A DNA stretch of 64,000 nucleotides from Paraspadella gotoi (GCA_051294375.1 CM119267.1:24048111-24112110); one strand, 5' to 3'; positions 12,771 to 26,529 are shown, counted from the stretch's first letter. Made by a program: numbers and translations. The notes: generated from the sequence alone by a model not told the origin.

Positions 12771-12994
12771 TTAATATTCTCTGCTTTAAAAGTGCTTAAC
12801 GTTCGCCTCCTACGCCAATGACCGGTAGGTGGTTCCTTAAGCTAAAGCAAAAGCAAAATTTTGCGTCATGAAAACGATTTTTCTTGGGCCATAAAGAAAA
12901 AAAGGTGGTCTCTGAATCGGAGCGGGTGCATGGTAATAAAAGATAATGAATCAATTAAAAAAAACGCATTAAACTTAGAAAAATAAATGAGAGG

Positions 12995-12995
<1 letters not shown>

Positions 12996-13034
<39 letters not shown>
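12996..13034. repeat. (AG)n microsatellite
   Basis: AG dinucleotides with a few interruptions. The DNA from 13035 to 13795 is AT-rich and shows no supported gene. Confidence 0.9.
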
Positions 13035-13037
<3 letters not shown>

Positions 13038-13795
13038 AGAGAGCGAGAGAAAAATGAAAAAGAGTTAGGGATAAAGTTTTCCTAACTCTATCGTTCGATG
13101 TTCATTTGTATCTCCCTACGACGTCCGCCGTATTCGCTACTCGTAGCGACACAACGAAACGTTTTTAGGTGAATGACATGGAAAAAAGCAAATAGTTTTT
13201 ATGTCTCATCCCGTTAATGAAGAAAACATTTAAATATACAATTATACATGGGCTTCTAGAGAACTATTGAGTCTCTCTATATTGACCAAAAAAAAACACT
13301 AATATTATTCAAAAAATCATAAAAACAGGTTGGCTAAAACGAGTCCACGTTCATAACGAGTTTAATATCAAATTTTCATCTTAGGTTTCATGTTGAAATC
13401 TCTGTCCACTTACTTAAATGTTAGTTTATTTTACAATCGATCATTAACATGAACTTGAGTCTTGAGGGGATTTCATTCGCTAAGGTCTTCCATTTTTTCG
13501 CGGCCTGTGCATCCGTGTTCCGCACGGCCTTATCTAAACGTCACAAATTTAATCACACAGATATTAACTGCCATATTTTATCGAATAACCGAATAAACTC
13601 GGCATCGTTATCGGGATAAAAGCGTTTTGCCCCGCACCACCCCAAAAAAAAACCAGAACCAGACAAAGCAAACCCGCATTTGTCCCTTCCACAAAAAAAA
13701 AAAGAAAAGAAAAATCTGGCATCGAGTAAATAAAACACCAAAACCGAAATCAGTTTTTTTTTCTCTCCCATTTTCACTTTAAATTCATCAAAAAA

Positions 13796-14644
13796 ATGAA
13801 AGGAAATAGCGTTTTCCTTTTGTTTCTTGTTGTTTTTGTCATCAACGTCGAATCGCTAGCGCCGCCGCCACCGGAATTCGGTCCGCCCTGTTACTGTTAC
13901 CTGGGAGAAGATGGTAAACGGCGTTTTGTTAAGTTATTTCATGTTTTATTACGTGAAGTTCATTTTTGACATGTTTCTCATGGTCTAGATTTCAGAGAGG
14001 GGAATTTTCGTGCCGCGTCTCTATCTATCTATTTATCTATCTATCTAATCTATTCTATATATATATGTATCTATCTATCTCGCATAGCAACAGTGGAATC
14101 AAATTTAAAATAAAGATAATGGTCCCAAAGAAAAAGAGCTTGTGAATTGGAATGATAAAGAAGCTGGTACATTTAGTAAGCCAACTTAATAATAGTAATA
14201 TTGATCTATAAAATCAAAAATACTTATCTTAGAAATAGTAGCTTTTCAAGGCAGTTAATTCAACGAGCCAAAATCTATCAATTTCTCTTTCTCTCACCCC
14301 CCCACACAATTCTCGCAGCCGACTCCAGCGATCCCGAATGCTCCTGCGATGAAATCAGCTCCACCTTCGAAACCGCCCGCTGCTCCTGCGACGGACGTCC
14401 GCTCCACTGGCGCGGCCGCCCCGACCTGACGACGTGCAACTGCAAAATCACTCGGCCCTTCGTGCTGCCGCCATGCCCGCCGACCGCAGCACGGCCGCCC
14501 GATGTCGCAACTGGCCGAGGGTCGCAGCCACAAATGGCCGGTCCGCCGGGATACGACGGCTGGCAGCCCTACCCATGCCGAAGCGGTCCGCCGAGGCTGC
14601 CTGGGCCGCCTGCGATACCTGCTTCGGGCTGCCATTGCGACTGA
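13796..14644 (+). CDS. Small secreted Cys/Pro-rich protein with CxC motifs
   Basis: This is a complete two-exon gene: 13796-13913 and 14319-14644, with a GTAAAC donor, CGCAG acceptor and phase 1 junction, giving 147 residues. It starts with a signal peptide (MKGNSVFLLFLVVFVINVES) and then a Pro-rich segment. The mature part carries a series of CxC pairs: CYC, CSC, CSC, CNC and a final CHCD. Between the last two is a Pro/Gly-rich stretch (GPPGYDG, GPPRLPGPP). There is no transmembrane segment. The family is not recognised. Paired CxC spacing is typical of disulfide-rich or metal-binding secreted peptides, but no function can be assigned. The last 20 bases before the 14661 gap are already beyond the stop. 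Confidence 0.72.
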
Positions 14645-14660
14645 AGGAAGGAGGATGGGG

Positions 14661-14685
14661 NNNNNNNNNNNNNNNNNNNNNNNNN
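14661..14685. other. Assembly gap (25 N)
   Basis: Exactly 25 Ns, the size used repeatedly in this window as a nominal gap. Confidence 0.99.
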
Positions 14686-16034
14686 GATGGGGGGGATATG
14701 CTGGAAACTAGGGCCGAGGGGCTAAGGGCTAAAGGCTCCAGTGGCTTGGAATTCTATCTCGCTAAGGAGCGTAATAACGGAAAAAACTTGTTTCTCCAAA
14801 AGGAGAGTGAAAAGTAAAAGGCTTAGATTGGATGTGAAAAGGGAAGAAAATGGAAAGTAAGGTAAAATAAGGAAAAAAGGATTAGGTAAGGCTGAGGGTG
14901 AGTAACATACGGAGAGGATTCGGGAAAAAAAGAGAAAGATTAAACAATGAATGTCGTGTTAAGAGTGATCTTAATTAGAGGTGCCGAACCAATTCAAAAT
15001 TTTAATGGAACAGCATTAAACTAAAATCCATATGGTAATTAATTATTGGTGTATCCAGATTATTTTTTTACAAAAATGTTCCGAAGCCATAGGAAGTAAT
15101 CGCTAATTATATTATTTTTATTGCTATATAATGTCAAAAAATTTTTTTTGGATATTTTAAGTTTTTTTAATTGATTCTGGGAATAGAGCTAAAAAAGTTA
15201 GGAGCAAAAAATATATTACAAGAAAAACTTTTTTTAAAATTTTGAATTTTTATTACTAAAAATTAGTAAAAACTGCTAAATCATGATGATATGATTGAAT
15301 GATGATTTTTTTAGGTTTTCTCCATTTAACCCACTTATATCAAATATTGAAAAAAAATTATACTTTGTGTAGATTAACTTTTCAATAAGCTATTTGATCT
15401 GCTTTAAAAATAAAATTCAAAAAAAAATTTTTGACATTTCCTATCTATAATAAATTAAAAAATTAATTACTAATGCTTCTTTTGCCAATTTTATAAAATT
15501 TTGCTCCATTGAAAAGTTTTTCTCAGAAATGTATGAAAGTTTCATTTGGAAAGGTTCCACAAATCAACTTCTGAACCCACCCCCATGAACCGAAGTTTGG
15601 CTCTACTTTAATAAAACCTAAAATCAAATTTTGGCAATTTTCTTCAATTTTTTATGTGGCAAAAGCCAAAAGTCTAAAAAAATAGCTTAATGAATTTTCA
15701 TATAACCCGAGGAAAATTTTATGGACAGAAGAAAAAATTAATTGTTTTAAAGGAAACAGTGTACTTCTGGTATCGTTGAAATGTTTTTTTTTTTTTTATT
15801 GTGATTTCAATAAGTTGATAAATTGTATTGAAATTAATTAGTTCGCTGTCGTTAATATTTAGTTCTTCAAAAATCTGGTTTCCCTCAAACTAAAAGAGAA
15901 ACAGGATTTGAATTAAATTTTTTAACCCAAAAACGAGATTTCCATCATCTTGATCTCCTGGTCTACAGTACATACAAGTAATTTTGAAATTTTCATATAA
16001 GTATATCATATTAATTGACAATTGCAAGATTACT
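14686..16034. other. AT-rich DNA without recognisable features
   Basis: Unique AT-rich sequence. No splice-supported frame on either strand. Confidence 0.6.
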
Positions 16035-17753
16035 TGTTTTTACTAAATAGACTTTTAAAAAATTTTAATATTAAAATAATATGTAAGAATTTTATTAAAT
16101 TTCATTAAATATTAAATTTTAATTATATTCTTTAATATAGAGTATAATTCTTAATATAATGTTATGGGAGAGGGATGTTAATTGTTGCTTCCTGGAAATA
16201 GAGGGGAGCATCTATACAACAACAGTTATTTAGTTTATTTACGTTATTGGTCAAAAAGATTTGATGTCGTTTTAGAACAGATTTAAAATCTTGTTTTTAA
16301 TCATATAATCATTATATTAAAAACGTTTATTTTACACGTTATCATTTTAACGGGTTTTAGGGGCCGTAATTTCGGGAAACTTGAATAGCCATCACAGTAG
16401 GGAGACAAATTAAATAATACGATTGGCGGGCTAGGGACCATTACCTGAGATGGATTTTTCTTGGGGCCACCAAATTTTGGACGACCGACGACAGAATTTT
16501 TAACTGACTGACTATGACCGACCCACGGTGCCAGATGATGCCGTGTCTAAAAAGTTGTGCGCAATTGGGCCCAACTGTCGACGACGATGGACGGTTGACG
16601 TCTTTGTTTATGAAGAGCAAATTTCGTCTGCTTGAGGTTTTCCGCCGAAAATGGTGCGACCTTTTGCGTGCGAAGACCATGAGTGCATGAGGGAAATACT
16701 TGAGGCTTGCGAGATAAGTAATGAATAATAATAAAATAAAGATTTATAAATAATATATATTTTTTTTTTCCTGCAAAGAATGACATGTCGTTCTTTAAGC
16801 AAAAAAAATCTCTTCGACAATTGGCAAAAAAATCTTATCTTCTATTGATACCACCTATTGTCATCTTATTCTCTCTCCTCCTCCGCCTCCTCTCTTCTTC
16901 TTCTTCCTCCTCCTCACGCCTCCTTCACTTCTCTTTCCTCGCTCCTCCTCCTCCTTCCTCCCTCCTCTCTCTCTCATTTTTCGCCTGGTTTACGATTGCG
17001 TAGTTTAAATGTCTTCATTTGGATAGAATTATTTTTCGTAATAACTGTAGTAATTTAAAATAATGAAGAGAGAAAGAGAAAGTGAGGCGAAGACAGAGAG
17101 AGAGGGAGAGAGAGCGAGAGAGAGAGAGAGAAGGAGAGAAGAGAGAGCAGAGAGAGGAGGAGAGAGAAAAGAAATAGAGAGTGAGCGGATGAGAGAGAGC
17201 GAGAGCGAAAAAGAGTAAGGGCGGCGGCGAGAGAGAGAATCCGTTTTTAAAATTTCAATCGTCTTTTATTTTCAGTTCTTCGCTCCGTAATTAGCTAGTA
17301 GTGAAGTCACGCGGATTGACATTTCAAGGCATCGGACGTTTAGCTGGAATTGCCTACTAGCGCAATTGGACTCCACCTGTCCCTCTCCCCCCAAAAAAAC
17401 ACTGGGCATTTTCAGCATTGGCTCAATATCAACTTGACCCGAAACGAAAGGAACAGTGTGGGCTTACAAGATTAGAGATATATTTTATTCAACTCACAAT
17501 TTTTTTTTTCAGTGAAAAATCACGCTTTTTGCCGCACGATAAATCTGGAGCGGGCCGACACTGAGCCGACCGCCGCTTGTCGTCTCGGCGGCCGACAAGC
17601 GCACGCCTCTCCGTCAAAAGACCTGAGGCTAAGGCCTTTGCCATCGTGAACTTTCCTTATCTTCTGCTCGATCAACCATAACTGAACAATTCCTTCTCTC
17701 TCTCTCTTTTTTTTTTTTTCTCCTTTTTTTTTTTTTTTTTTTTTTTTTTTCTC

Positions 17754-17831
<78 letters not shown>

Positions 17832-18332
17832 CCTCCCTTCCCCCCAACCCTTCACCATGGCGATGATGACGACCTGGTGGGGAGCTCCTTCTCACCGCGC
17901 TCGCCGTCTTCTCCTTCTCTTCGCCTTCGGAGTCAAAATCGGCATCATCGCGCTTTCGGACGCGGCTGCAGCGCCGCGCCTGCCGGCGGCCGCTGCGCCG
18001 CCTACTGCTGCTGCTGCGAGGCGATGGGCGGGTCTCCCTTGGCTCTTCGAAGCCGGAAAGAGGGCGCCGTGTCGCCGGAAAATGGCGACGACGCCGGGAT
18101 GGAAAGGCGTCGTGGAACCGGGAGTTTGTATTCGGCCGGAAGCGGAAGTGAGCGTGGCGGAAACGGGGGAGAATGGGGTTGTGAGTTGTGTTTTGGGTGG
18201 TGTGGGTGGGATAGAGGTGGGGAATGTATTAAAGAGAGTCACAACAAAAACAATAAAAACAATTGTGAATCGTGATCGTGAAAGAAAACGAATAGAAATT
18301 TTAGAGTTTTGGTCTTTAATACGAGAGGAGAG

Positions 18333-18377
<45 letters not shown>

Positions 18378-19775
18378 GAGAGAGAGAGAAGAGAGAGAAA
18401 GAAGAGAGAGAGATAGAAATAGAAAGAGCTGTTGTTTGGTGTTCGAATCGATTCGGACGGAAGAGGCCTTCTGAATCTCAAATTATTTTCGGTAAAATTA
18501 TAATTCATCGTTCGATCCACCCTAATAATTAATCGAATTGAATCCACCTACGTAGACGGGACCAAGAGTCTACTCCGATTTACCCACTTACGAGGAGCGG
18601 CGGGTGGCGGCGGCGGCGGTGGCTGCGGCGGGCGGGGCCGACGAACAACGAGGCGGGTTTACTGCGTCAGCGGCGGCGGCGGCGAACGGCGCCACCGCCA
18701 GTAGAAAATTACATTACCGCCTACGGAATGGCGACGTTCGCCGTCGCCGGAAGAGGCGGTGGCGGGCGCTGGAGGTGGCGGGGGTGGCGGTGGAGGCGTC
18801 GGGGGCGCTAATCTTGGAGGGGCGGGATAGGATTACGAAAAGAGCGAATACCATCGCTTACTTTATTTTATTTAATGTTTAATTTTTTTGAATTTCAAAA
18901 GTGACGTGTTATTTATAAAACGATTTTTACAATAAGTTATAACTTCTGCGTTTTTAAAAATACAGATAATTTTGATTGCATTCTTGTCTTTGTGCAAAAC
19001 CTCTGCCACGCCAATTGCTTTATCGTTTACCTATTTAATTAACGTTTTTAAATTTCGTGGAATGGAAAAAATGCTCCGAAGTGGAAAGTCCTGACTAAAT
19101 AGCGACTATTACATACATGTAAGGTTGCCCAATGCGCAGTTGTCTACAATGCGATACAATTGCTTAATTGAATAATAATTAATAATACAAATCGGTTGGT
19201 TATGCTCGTTTATTCTATACAAAGAGATAAAAGTCTTCGTGAATTAATCAACAGCAAATATCAATGTAATATAAATAAAAAACACATGAAAAAGATAACA
19301 AAGAAATGTTCAATAAAACCAATGAGCCATGAGTTAATACTATATTTAGATAAGGCATCACCGAGTATTCTACAAGTTTTTTTCAAATAATTCAGTCCGG
19401 GTTCAGTTTTCATGGGTTTTTTTAAAATCCAAATTTAGAGCAAAAAAGGGAAAAAAAATATTATATATTAAAAAAATATATTCCATTCTCAAATTAAAAA
19501 AAAAAATAAATGGATCACACTATATTTTATCAACCGTTTTTAAAAAATTCGCTCTTTGCAGAAAAAGATATTATTCGATAAAGCCTATCTATTAAATTTT
19601 AATTTAATTTTAATTATAATTTAATTTTAACTTAAATCTCAGCGAAATACGAGAAGATTAGATCAAAAAGAGTTGAATGTAGAATTAAATGACATATTAA
19701 AAAAACTAATTAGTTTAAAAAAAGAATAATAAAAGGACAGGCCAAAAATTAAGATAGGGTTTTTTTTTTGTGTGT
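16035..19775 (+). repeat. Tandem duplication I, unit 1
   Basis: This segment recurs in order at 19779-23780. Shared landmarks include GGGAGAGGGATGTTA (16167/19917), GGTGCGAC (16650/20390), GGACGGAAGAGGCCTTCTG (18454/21998), and the AT-rich block from about 18840/22825 to the end. The units differ by many one-base indels, often in homopolymers. The unit contains (AG)n at 17060-17240, a T/CT tract at 17698-17840 and a GC-rich stretch at 17860-18230 with open frames on both strands. No domain could be recognised. Confidence 0.8.
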
Positions 19776-19778
19776 GGT

Positions 19779-20861
19779 GTTGTTTTACTAAATTAGACTT
19801 TAAATTTTATATTAAAATTAAAATTTAAAGTAAATTTAAGAATTTAATAAATTTCACTATATATTAAATTTAATTATATTCTTTATATAGAGTATATTCT
19901 TTTATAATGTTATGGGGAGAGGGATGTTAGTGTTGGCTCCTGGAAATAGAGGGAGCATCTATACAACACAAAGTTATTTAGTTAGTTAGTAAAAAGATTT
20001 TATGTCGTTTTAGAGATTTAAAAATCTTGTTTATAATCATATATTCATGTATAAACGTTTATTTTACACAGTTATCATTTAACGGTTTAGCCGTAATTCG
20101 ACTTGAATAGCCACAGTAGGGAGACAATTAATAATACGTTCATAAATTAGCCGTCCATTAGCTTCGTATCCCTTGGCGATTGGCGGCTACGGGACCATAC
20201 CTGAGATGGATTTTTGGGCAAAACCAATTTTGACGCCGACCGACAGAATTTTACTGACTGACTGACTGACCGACCCACCGTGCCAGATGATGCCGTGTCT
20301 AAAAGTTGTGCGCAATTGCATGTCGACGACGACGGTTGACCTTTTGTTTATGAAGAGCAAATTTCGTCTGCTTGAGGTTTCGCCGAAAATGGTGCGACTT
20401 TGCGTGCGAAGACTATGAAGTGCATGAGGGAAAATAACCTTGAGGCTTGCGAGATAAGTAATGAATAATAATAAAATAAGATTTATAATAATAATATATT
20501 TTTTTTTCTCAAAGAATGACCATGTCGTTCTTTAGCAAAAAATCTCTTCGACAATTTGCAAAAAAAATCTTATCTTCTATTGATCCACCCTATTGTCATC
20601 TTATCTCTCTCCTCCTCCGCCTCCTCCTTCTCTTCCTCCTCCTCCTCNNNNNNNNNNNNNNNNNNNNNNNNNNNNNNNNNNNNNNNNNNNNNNNNNNNNN
20701 NNNNNNNNNNNNNNNNNNNNNNNNNNNNNNNNNNNNNNNNNNNNNNNNNNNNNNNNNNNNNNNNNNNNNNNNNNNNNNNNNNNNNNNNNNNNNNNNNNNN
20801 NNNNNNNNNNNNNNNNNNNNNNNNNNNNNNNNNNNNNNNNNNNNNNNNNNNNNNNNNNNNN

Positions 20862-20892
<31 letters not shown>

Positions 20893-23780
20893 AATAGAGA
20901 GTGAGCGAGAGAGAGAGCGAGAGCGAAAGCGAGAGAGAGAATCCCGTTTTTAAATTTCATCGTCTTTTATTTTCCAGTTCTTCGCTCCGTAATTCGCAGT
21001 AGTGAAGTCACCGGATTGACATTTCAAGGCATCGACGTTTAGTGGAATTGCCTCTAGCGCATTGACCCCNNNNNNNNNNNNNNNNNNNNNNNNNNNNNNN
21101 NNNNNNNNNNNNNNNNNNNNNNNNNNNNNNNNNNNNNNNNNNNNNNNNNNNNNNNNNNNNNNNNNNNNNNNNNNNNNNNNNNNNNNNNNNNNNNNNNNNN
21201 NNNNNNNNNNNNNNNNNNNNNNNNNNNNNNNNNNNNNNNNNNNNNNNNNNNNNNNNNNNNNNNNNATAAATCTGGAGCGGCCGACATGAGCCGACGCGGC
21301 TCGTCTCGGCGGCCGACAAGGCACGCCTCTCCGTCAAAGACCTGAGGCTCAGGCCTTTGCCATCGTGAACTTTCCTTAGTCTTCTGCTGCGATTCAANNN
21401 NNNNNNNNNNNNNNNNNNNNNNNNNNNNNNNNNNNNNNNNNNNNNNNNNNNNNNNNNNNNNNNNNNNNNNNNNNNNNNNNNNNNNNNNNNNNNNNNNNNN
21501 NNNNNNNNNNNNNNNNNNNNNNNNNNNNNNNNNNNNNNNNNNNNNNNNNNNNNNNNNNNNNNNNNNNNNNNNNNNNNNNNNNNNNNNNNNNNNNNNNNNN
21601 NNNNNNNNNNNNNNNNNNNNNNNNNNNNNNNNNNNNNNNNNNNNNNNNNNNNNNNNNNNNNNNNNNNNNNNNNNNNNNNNNNNNNNNGCTGCGGCGGCCG
21701 CTGCGCCGCCTACTGCTGCTGCTGCGAGGCGATGGAGCGGGGTCTCCCTTGGCTCTTCGAAGCCGGAAAGAGGGGCGCCGTGTCGCCGNNNNNNNNNNNN
21801 NNNNNNNNNNNNNNNNNNNNNNNNNNNNNNNNNNNNNNNNNNNNNNNNNNNNNNNNNNNNNNNNNNNNNNNNNNNNNNNNNNNNNNNNNNNNNNNNNNNN
21901 NNNNNNNNNNNNNNNNNNNNNNNNNNNNNNNNNNNNNNNNNNNNNNNNNNNNNNNNNNNNNNNNNNNGAAAGAGCTGTTGTTTGGTTCGAATCGATTCGG
22001 ACGGAAGAGGCCTTCTGAAATCTCAAATTATTTTCCGGTAAAATTATAATTCCACTCGTTCGATCCACCCTAATAATTAATCGAATTGAATCCACCCTAA
22101 CGTAGACGGGACCAAGAGTCTACTCCGATTTACCCACTTACGAGGAGGCGGCGGGTGGCGGCGGCGGCGACATCCGATCTCGCCCCCTCCCAAGGATTAA
22201 TGCGCCCCCGCCACCTCACGCCGCCTCCACCGCCGCCCCCGCCACCCCCACCCGCCCCACCGCCCCCCGCCTCTTCCGGCGACGCGCAACGTCGCCCATT
22301 TCCGTAGGCGGTAATTAATTTCCTCCTGGCGGTGGCGCCGTCGCCGCCGCGCCGCTGACGCAGTAATACCCGCCTTCGTTGTCGTCGGCCCCGCCGCCGC
22401 AGCCATCCGCCGCCAACGCCGCGCGCCGCCACGCGCCGCCGCTCCCACACGCGTCCTCTCGTAACGTATAACTAAGACCGTCTCCACGTATAGGGTAGGA
22501 TTATTCAATTATATAATTATATAGAGTGGATCAACGAGTGGAATTATTAATTTGACCAAAATAATTGAATTTCAGAAGGCCCTCATCCGTCCGAATCGAT
22601 TCGAACAAAACAACAGCTCGTTTCTCTTTTCTATTCTCTCTCTCTCTCTCCTCATCTCTCTCTCCTCTCCTCTCTCTCTCCTCTCTCTCTCGCTCCTCTC
22701 TTTCTCTCTCTCTCTAAGACCAAAATCTCATAAATCTTCTTTTTTCACGAATCTACTACATCATATGTTTTTATTGTAATCTCTCTCTTTTTTTTTTNNN
22801 NNNNNNNNNNNNNNNNNNNNNNGGATAGGATGACGAAAGAGCGAATACCATCGCTACCTTTATTTTTATTTAATGTTTAATTTTTTTTGAATTTCAAAGT
22901 GACGTGTTATTTATAAAACGATTTTTACAATAAGTTATAACTTCTGCGTTTTAAAAATACAATAATTTGATTGCATTTCTTGTCTTTGTGCAAAACCTCT
23001 GCCACGCCAATTGCTTTATCGTTTACCTATTTAATTACGTTTTTAAATTTCGTGGAATGGAAAAATGCTCCGACGTGGAAAAGTCCTGACTAAATAGCGA
23101 CTATTACATACATGTAAGGTTGCCCAATGCGCAGTTGTCTACAATGCGATACAATGCTAATTGAATAATAATTAATAAATACAAATCGTTGGTTATGCTC
23201 GTTTATTCTATACAAAGAGATAAAAGTCTTCGTGAATTCAATCAACAGCAAATATGAATGTAATATAAATTAAAACACATGAAAAAGATAACAAAGAAAT
23301 GTTCAATAAAACCAATGAGCCATGAGGTTAATACTATATTTTAGATTAAGGCATCACCGAGTATTCTACAAGTTTTTTCAAATAATTCAGTCCGGGTTCA
23401 GTTTTCATGGGTTTTTTAAAATCCAAAATTTAGAGCAAAAAAGGTTAAAAAAAATATTATATATTAAAAAAAATATTATTCCATTCTCAAATTAAAAAAA
23501 AAATAAATGGATCACACTATATTTTTATCAACCGTTTTTAAAAAATTCGCTCTTTGCAGAAAAAGAATATTATTCGATAAAGCCTACTATTAAATTTTAA
23601 TTTAATTTTAATATAATTTAATTTTAACTTAAATTCTCAGCGAAATACGAGAAGATTAGATCAAAAAGAGTTGAATGTAGAATTAAATGCACATATTTAA
23701 AAAAACTAATTAGTTTAAAAAAAGAATAATAAAAGGACAGGGCCAAAAATTAAGGATAGGGTTTTTTTTTGTGTGTGGTG
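19779..23780 (+). repeat. Tandem duplication I, unit 2 (gapped)
   Basis: Second copy of the 16.0-19.8 kb unit with N-gaps at 20648-20861, 21070-21265, 21398-21687, 21789-21967 and 22798-22822. The gaps fall on the dinucleotide repeats and GC-rich parts. It includes a segment in inverted orientation (22150-22790). Confidence 0.8.
22150..22790 (-). repeat. Inverted copy of the 18.4-18.84 kb segment
   Basis: Read on the minus strand this stretch gives TCGAATCGATTCGGACGG, then the GC-rich block (GGCGCCACCGCCAG, TACCGCCTACGGAA), in the same order as the plus strand at 18440-18830. It directly follows a plus-strand copy of 21968-22150, making a palindrome. It ends at a 25-N gap. Confidence 0.75.
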
Positions 23781-23873
23781 GAGAGAGGGTAAGAGTTTGA
23801 TGGGGGGGGGGCGTTTAAAAAAAAAATCAACTCGTTTTTCTTTTGTTTTAATCTAAAAAATAAATCCTGAATT

Positions 23874-23898
23874 NNNNNNNNNNNNNNNNNNNNNNNNN
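23874..23898. other. Assembly gap (25 N)
   Basis: A 25-N gap just after duplication I ends. Confidence 0.99.
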
Positions 23899-24149
23899 TG
23901 TATTTGTTAAATTGTCGAATTTAGTGTAGAATAATAAATTAAACCATAGAAAGGCCGCCCAAACCGACGCGGTAAAAGAGCTCGGGGAATGAAAAAAGTC
24001 GGCCAAAAGACATGTCACCTTGAGAAGAATATTTATGAATTTAAAACAAAAATATTTTTATCAGATCAAACCTATTTTAACCTCATTAACTGTGCTGGTA
24101 ACTTATTTTCGATAATAATTTTTAAAAAGCAATAAAAATGGAATAATTG

Positions 24150-24470
24150 GCAGCAAGACTTAAAGCTGCCTCACTTGCTGTTCCCGTCCTCAGCCTTGTC
24201 TCGATGGCTGAAGCAGGCTAAAATCAATCTCGTTACCAATCCGTGCGTCTCCGTGCGTTCAATTCCTGGGCATCCCTGTTCTGCCTTAAATGCCGAGGGA
24301 GCCGGTGCTACAACCATGCCACAGTGACAGGTGACGGTCACACTAAGGAGTCACCTAAAGTGACGGTCCGTCACTAAGGGGTCCGCACTCCCGCCAGCCC
24401 TTACTGCCAGTTGCGGTGGAGATTCCCCGCGTCCCACGTATCTCAGGCATTCCTTCCCGTGCCATATATA
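24150..24470. repeat. Dispersed repeat, GC-rich
   Basis: The 3' part (GGTCCGCACTCCCGCCAGC, CCCCGCGTCCCACGTATC, AGGCATTCC) has a diverged relative at about 63195-63290 (GGTCCGCAGCCC, CCCCGCGCCCCGAGTATC, AGGCAATCC). This suggests a short dispersed element. Confidence 0.5.
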
Positions 24471-26529
24471 TAATATTATAGTTCTTATCATAACAAGGCG
24501 GTACAATATCGGACTCAGCATCATTATTATTTTAGATACCGTATAATATTTATATTATATTTGACTTATTAATAGTTATACGTTAATATGATCTATCTGT
24601 CTATTTAAATTAATCGTGTACAGATTTACTTATCTTTAAAAGATACACTCTACAGTTAACACGAACGTTTAAGATGTACTTAATAATTTTACCTTAATCG
24701 GTCCGCACTACACTCTTCCAATTGTCTACAGAGTTCGTAACTTTCTCTCGCAAGAACAAGGATTTACTTTTTCCTCTTAAGGAAAAGGGTATTTCCAAAC
24801 TCTCAATCTTGCTAAATAAGGGTCCATGAAAGTCGCGGACATGATTCACACAATTCAGACAGCTGGCTCCTGCCAATTCCGAAAGATGTTATTTCACTTT
24901 TAATACATTTGGATGCATATCTACGCCATTTTCTATCGGTATTTAATTTATAATAATAGAATTATAAAAAACCTATCTGAAGGTTGCAGGGTCAACCGAC
25001 AAGGCCAATCCAATCTGATATTTTTTATTTATATTTTATTAGTGAATTCGACAGTAAAATGTAATAGAAGGACATTTTTTTACAATTAACTGTGTATCAT
25101 GAAAATGAAAATTTTTAAAACTTTTTTAACTCCTGATGTATTCTTTCATAACTGGAACGCAATTTAATCACAAAATGTCTCTCTATTACAATTTTACAAA
25201 TGTTTTTGTAAGATAGTAACATAATTTTACAGAATTTCTAATGTGTGGTAATCGATACTATAGCAGTCGTTTAGGCTGCAAGCTTCTTTCAAATTCTGAA
25301 GTATAATTCATCTTTATAGCTTCAAATTTCACTTTACCATCTATTTAAGCTGAAAGATCTCCTTTCATTTGACTTGAAAATCCACACTACAGGGAGAGTA
25401 GCAGAGACTAATTGTTTTAAATTCTCCCCCTCAAATTTGCCTTTTACCGTTGATTTAACTTGCTTACCTTAGAAATTGTTAACAATCAATTGACAAGAAA
25501 CAAATTATAAAAATTGTGCTTACTCCATTTAACTTAACCAAGTTTTGTATTTACCGTTTAACTAAAACAAAATGATTGAGATAACAGAATGGTATGTAAA
25601 CCATAAATAATAAACTTTAATTTTTTGTGATTACTGATGACCTATAAAGTGCTATCTGTCTCGCATTATGTGTTATTAGCTTTAATACAATTCAAAGATT
25701 AACGGATTGTTTATGCTGAGATATCCCTTTCCTCTGTGAATACATGTAAGCATATTAACTTCAGCTATGTCCTATATGTCATTATCAATCTCACTGTTGA
25801 CATGTGCTCATACATATATCACTCTCAATCATCTTACCGATCTTCTCATTCGAACTTCCCCTTGGTCGATTAGATCGCAATCTCCACTTACTATTCATAT
25901 ATCATATTTCACTCACTATTCCTCAGCCACCAATCTCTCGTAGGATTTCCCTTTGTGACTAATCGCAATCACATCTATCATTTTACGAATCACAATTCTC
26001 ACCGATTCTAATCGCTGACTCCCCTTTGTGATAAAGCCAACCACCGAAAGGTCGTTTCAGTTGAAGTCTAAAACCGATTGCGAACGCTAGGAACACCATC
26101 CAAACGTCCAATCGCAACGATGTAGGCCACCTTGAGATATAGCAACAAACCTATATTATTAAATACTAATTATTAATTTTTTTAAAAATAAAAATAAGAC
26201 ACAGAGCGTTTAGCAAAGCCAGTCCACCGATACACGGTGACTCAGAAAACCCTTTTTCACAAAATTGTTGTCTCGATTCATTACTTCACGCTTTCGTCTC
26301 ACTTAATCATCATTCAGTCGTTTGTTCAGTTCATCGTTTGGTCATTACATCAATTCATTCATTAATTCATTTCATTCATTCAATCATTTATTCCATTCAT
26401 TCATTCCATTCATTTCACTCCATTTTTTCATTCCATTCATTATTCATTCCATTCATTTCATTCCATTCATTCAATTTCCATTCATTCAATTCCATTCATT
26501 GCATTCCACAATTCATCCTTACCTATTGG

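Noticed and set aside
17857-18474. A 205-codon plus-strand frame starting in GC-rich DNA
   Set aside because: It runs into an AG repeat and the equivalent region in the second unit is gapped; frames are open on both strands, so coding cannot be decided.
20648-22049. Open frames crossing N-gaps
   Set aside because: The frames are open only because Ns are not read as stops.
24694-24876. Minus-strand frame as a terminal receptor exon
   Set aside because: Its counterpart in the right-hand unit (about 30260-30160) has stops in that frame, and there is no M4-like helix.
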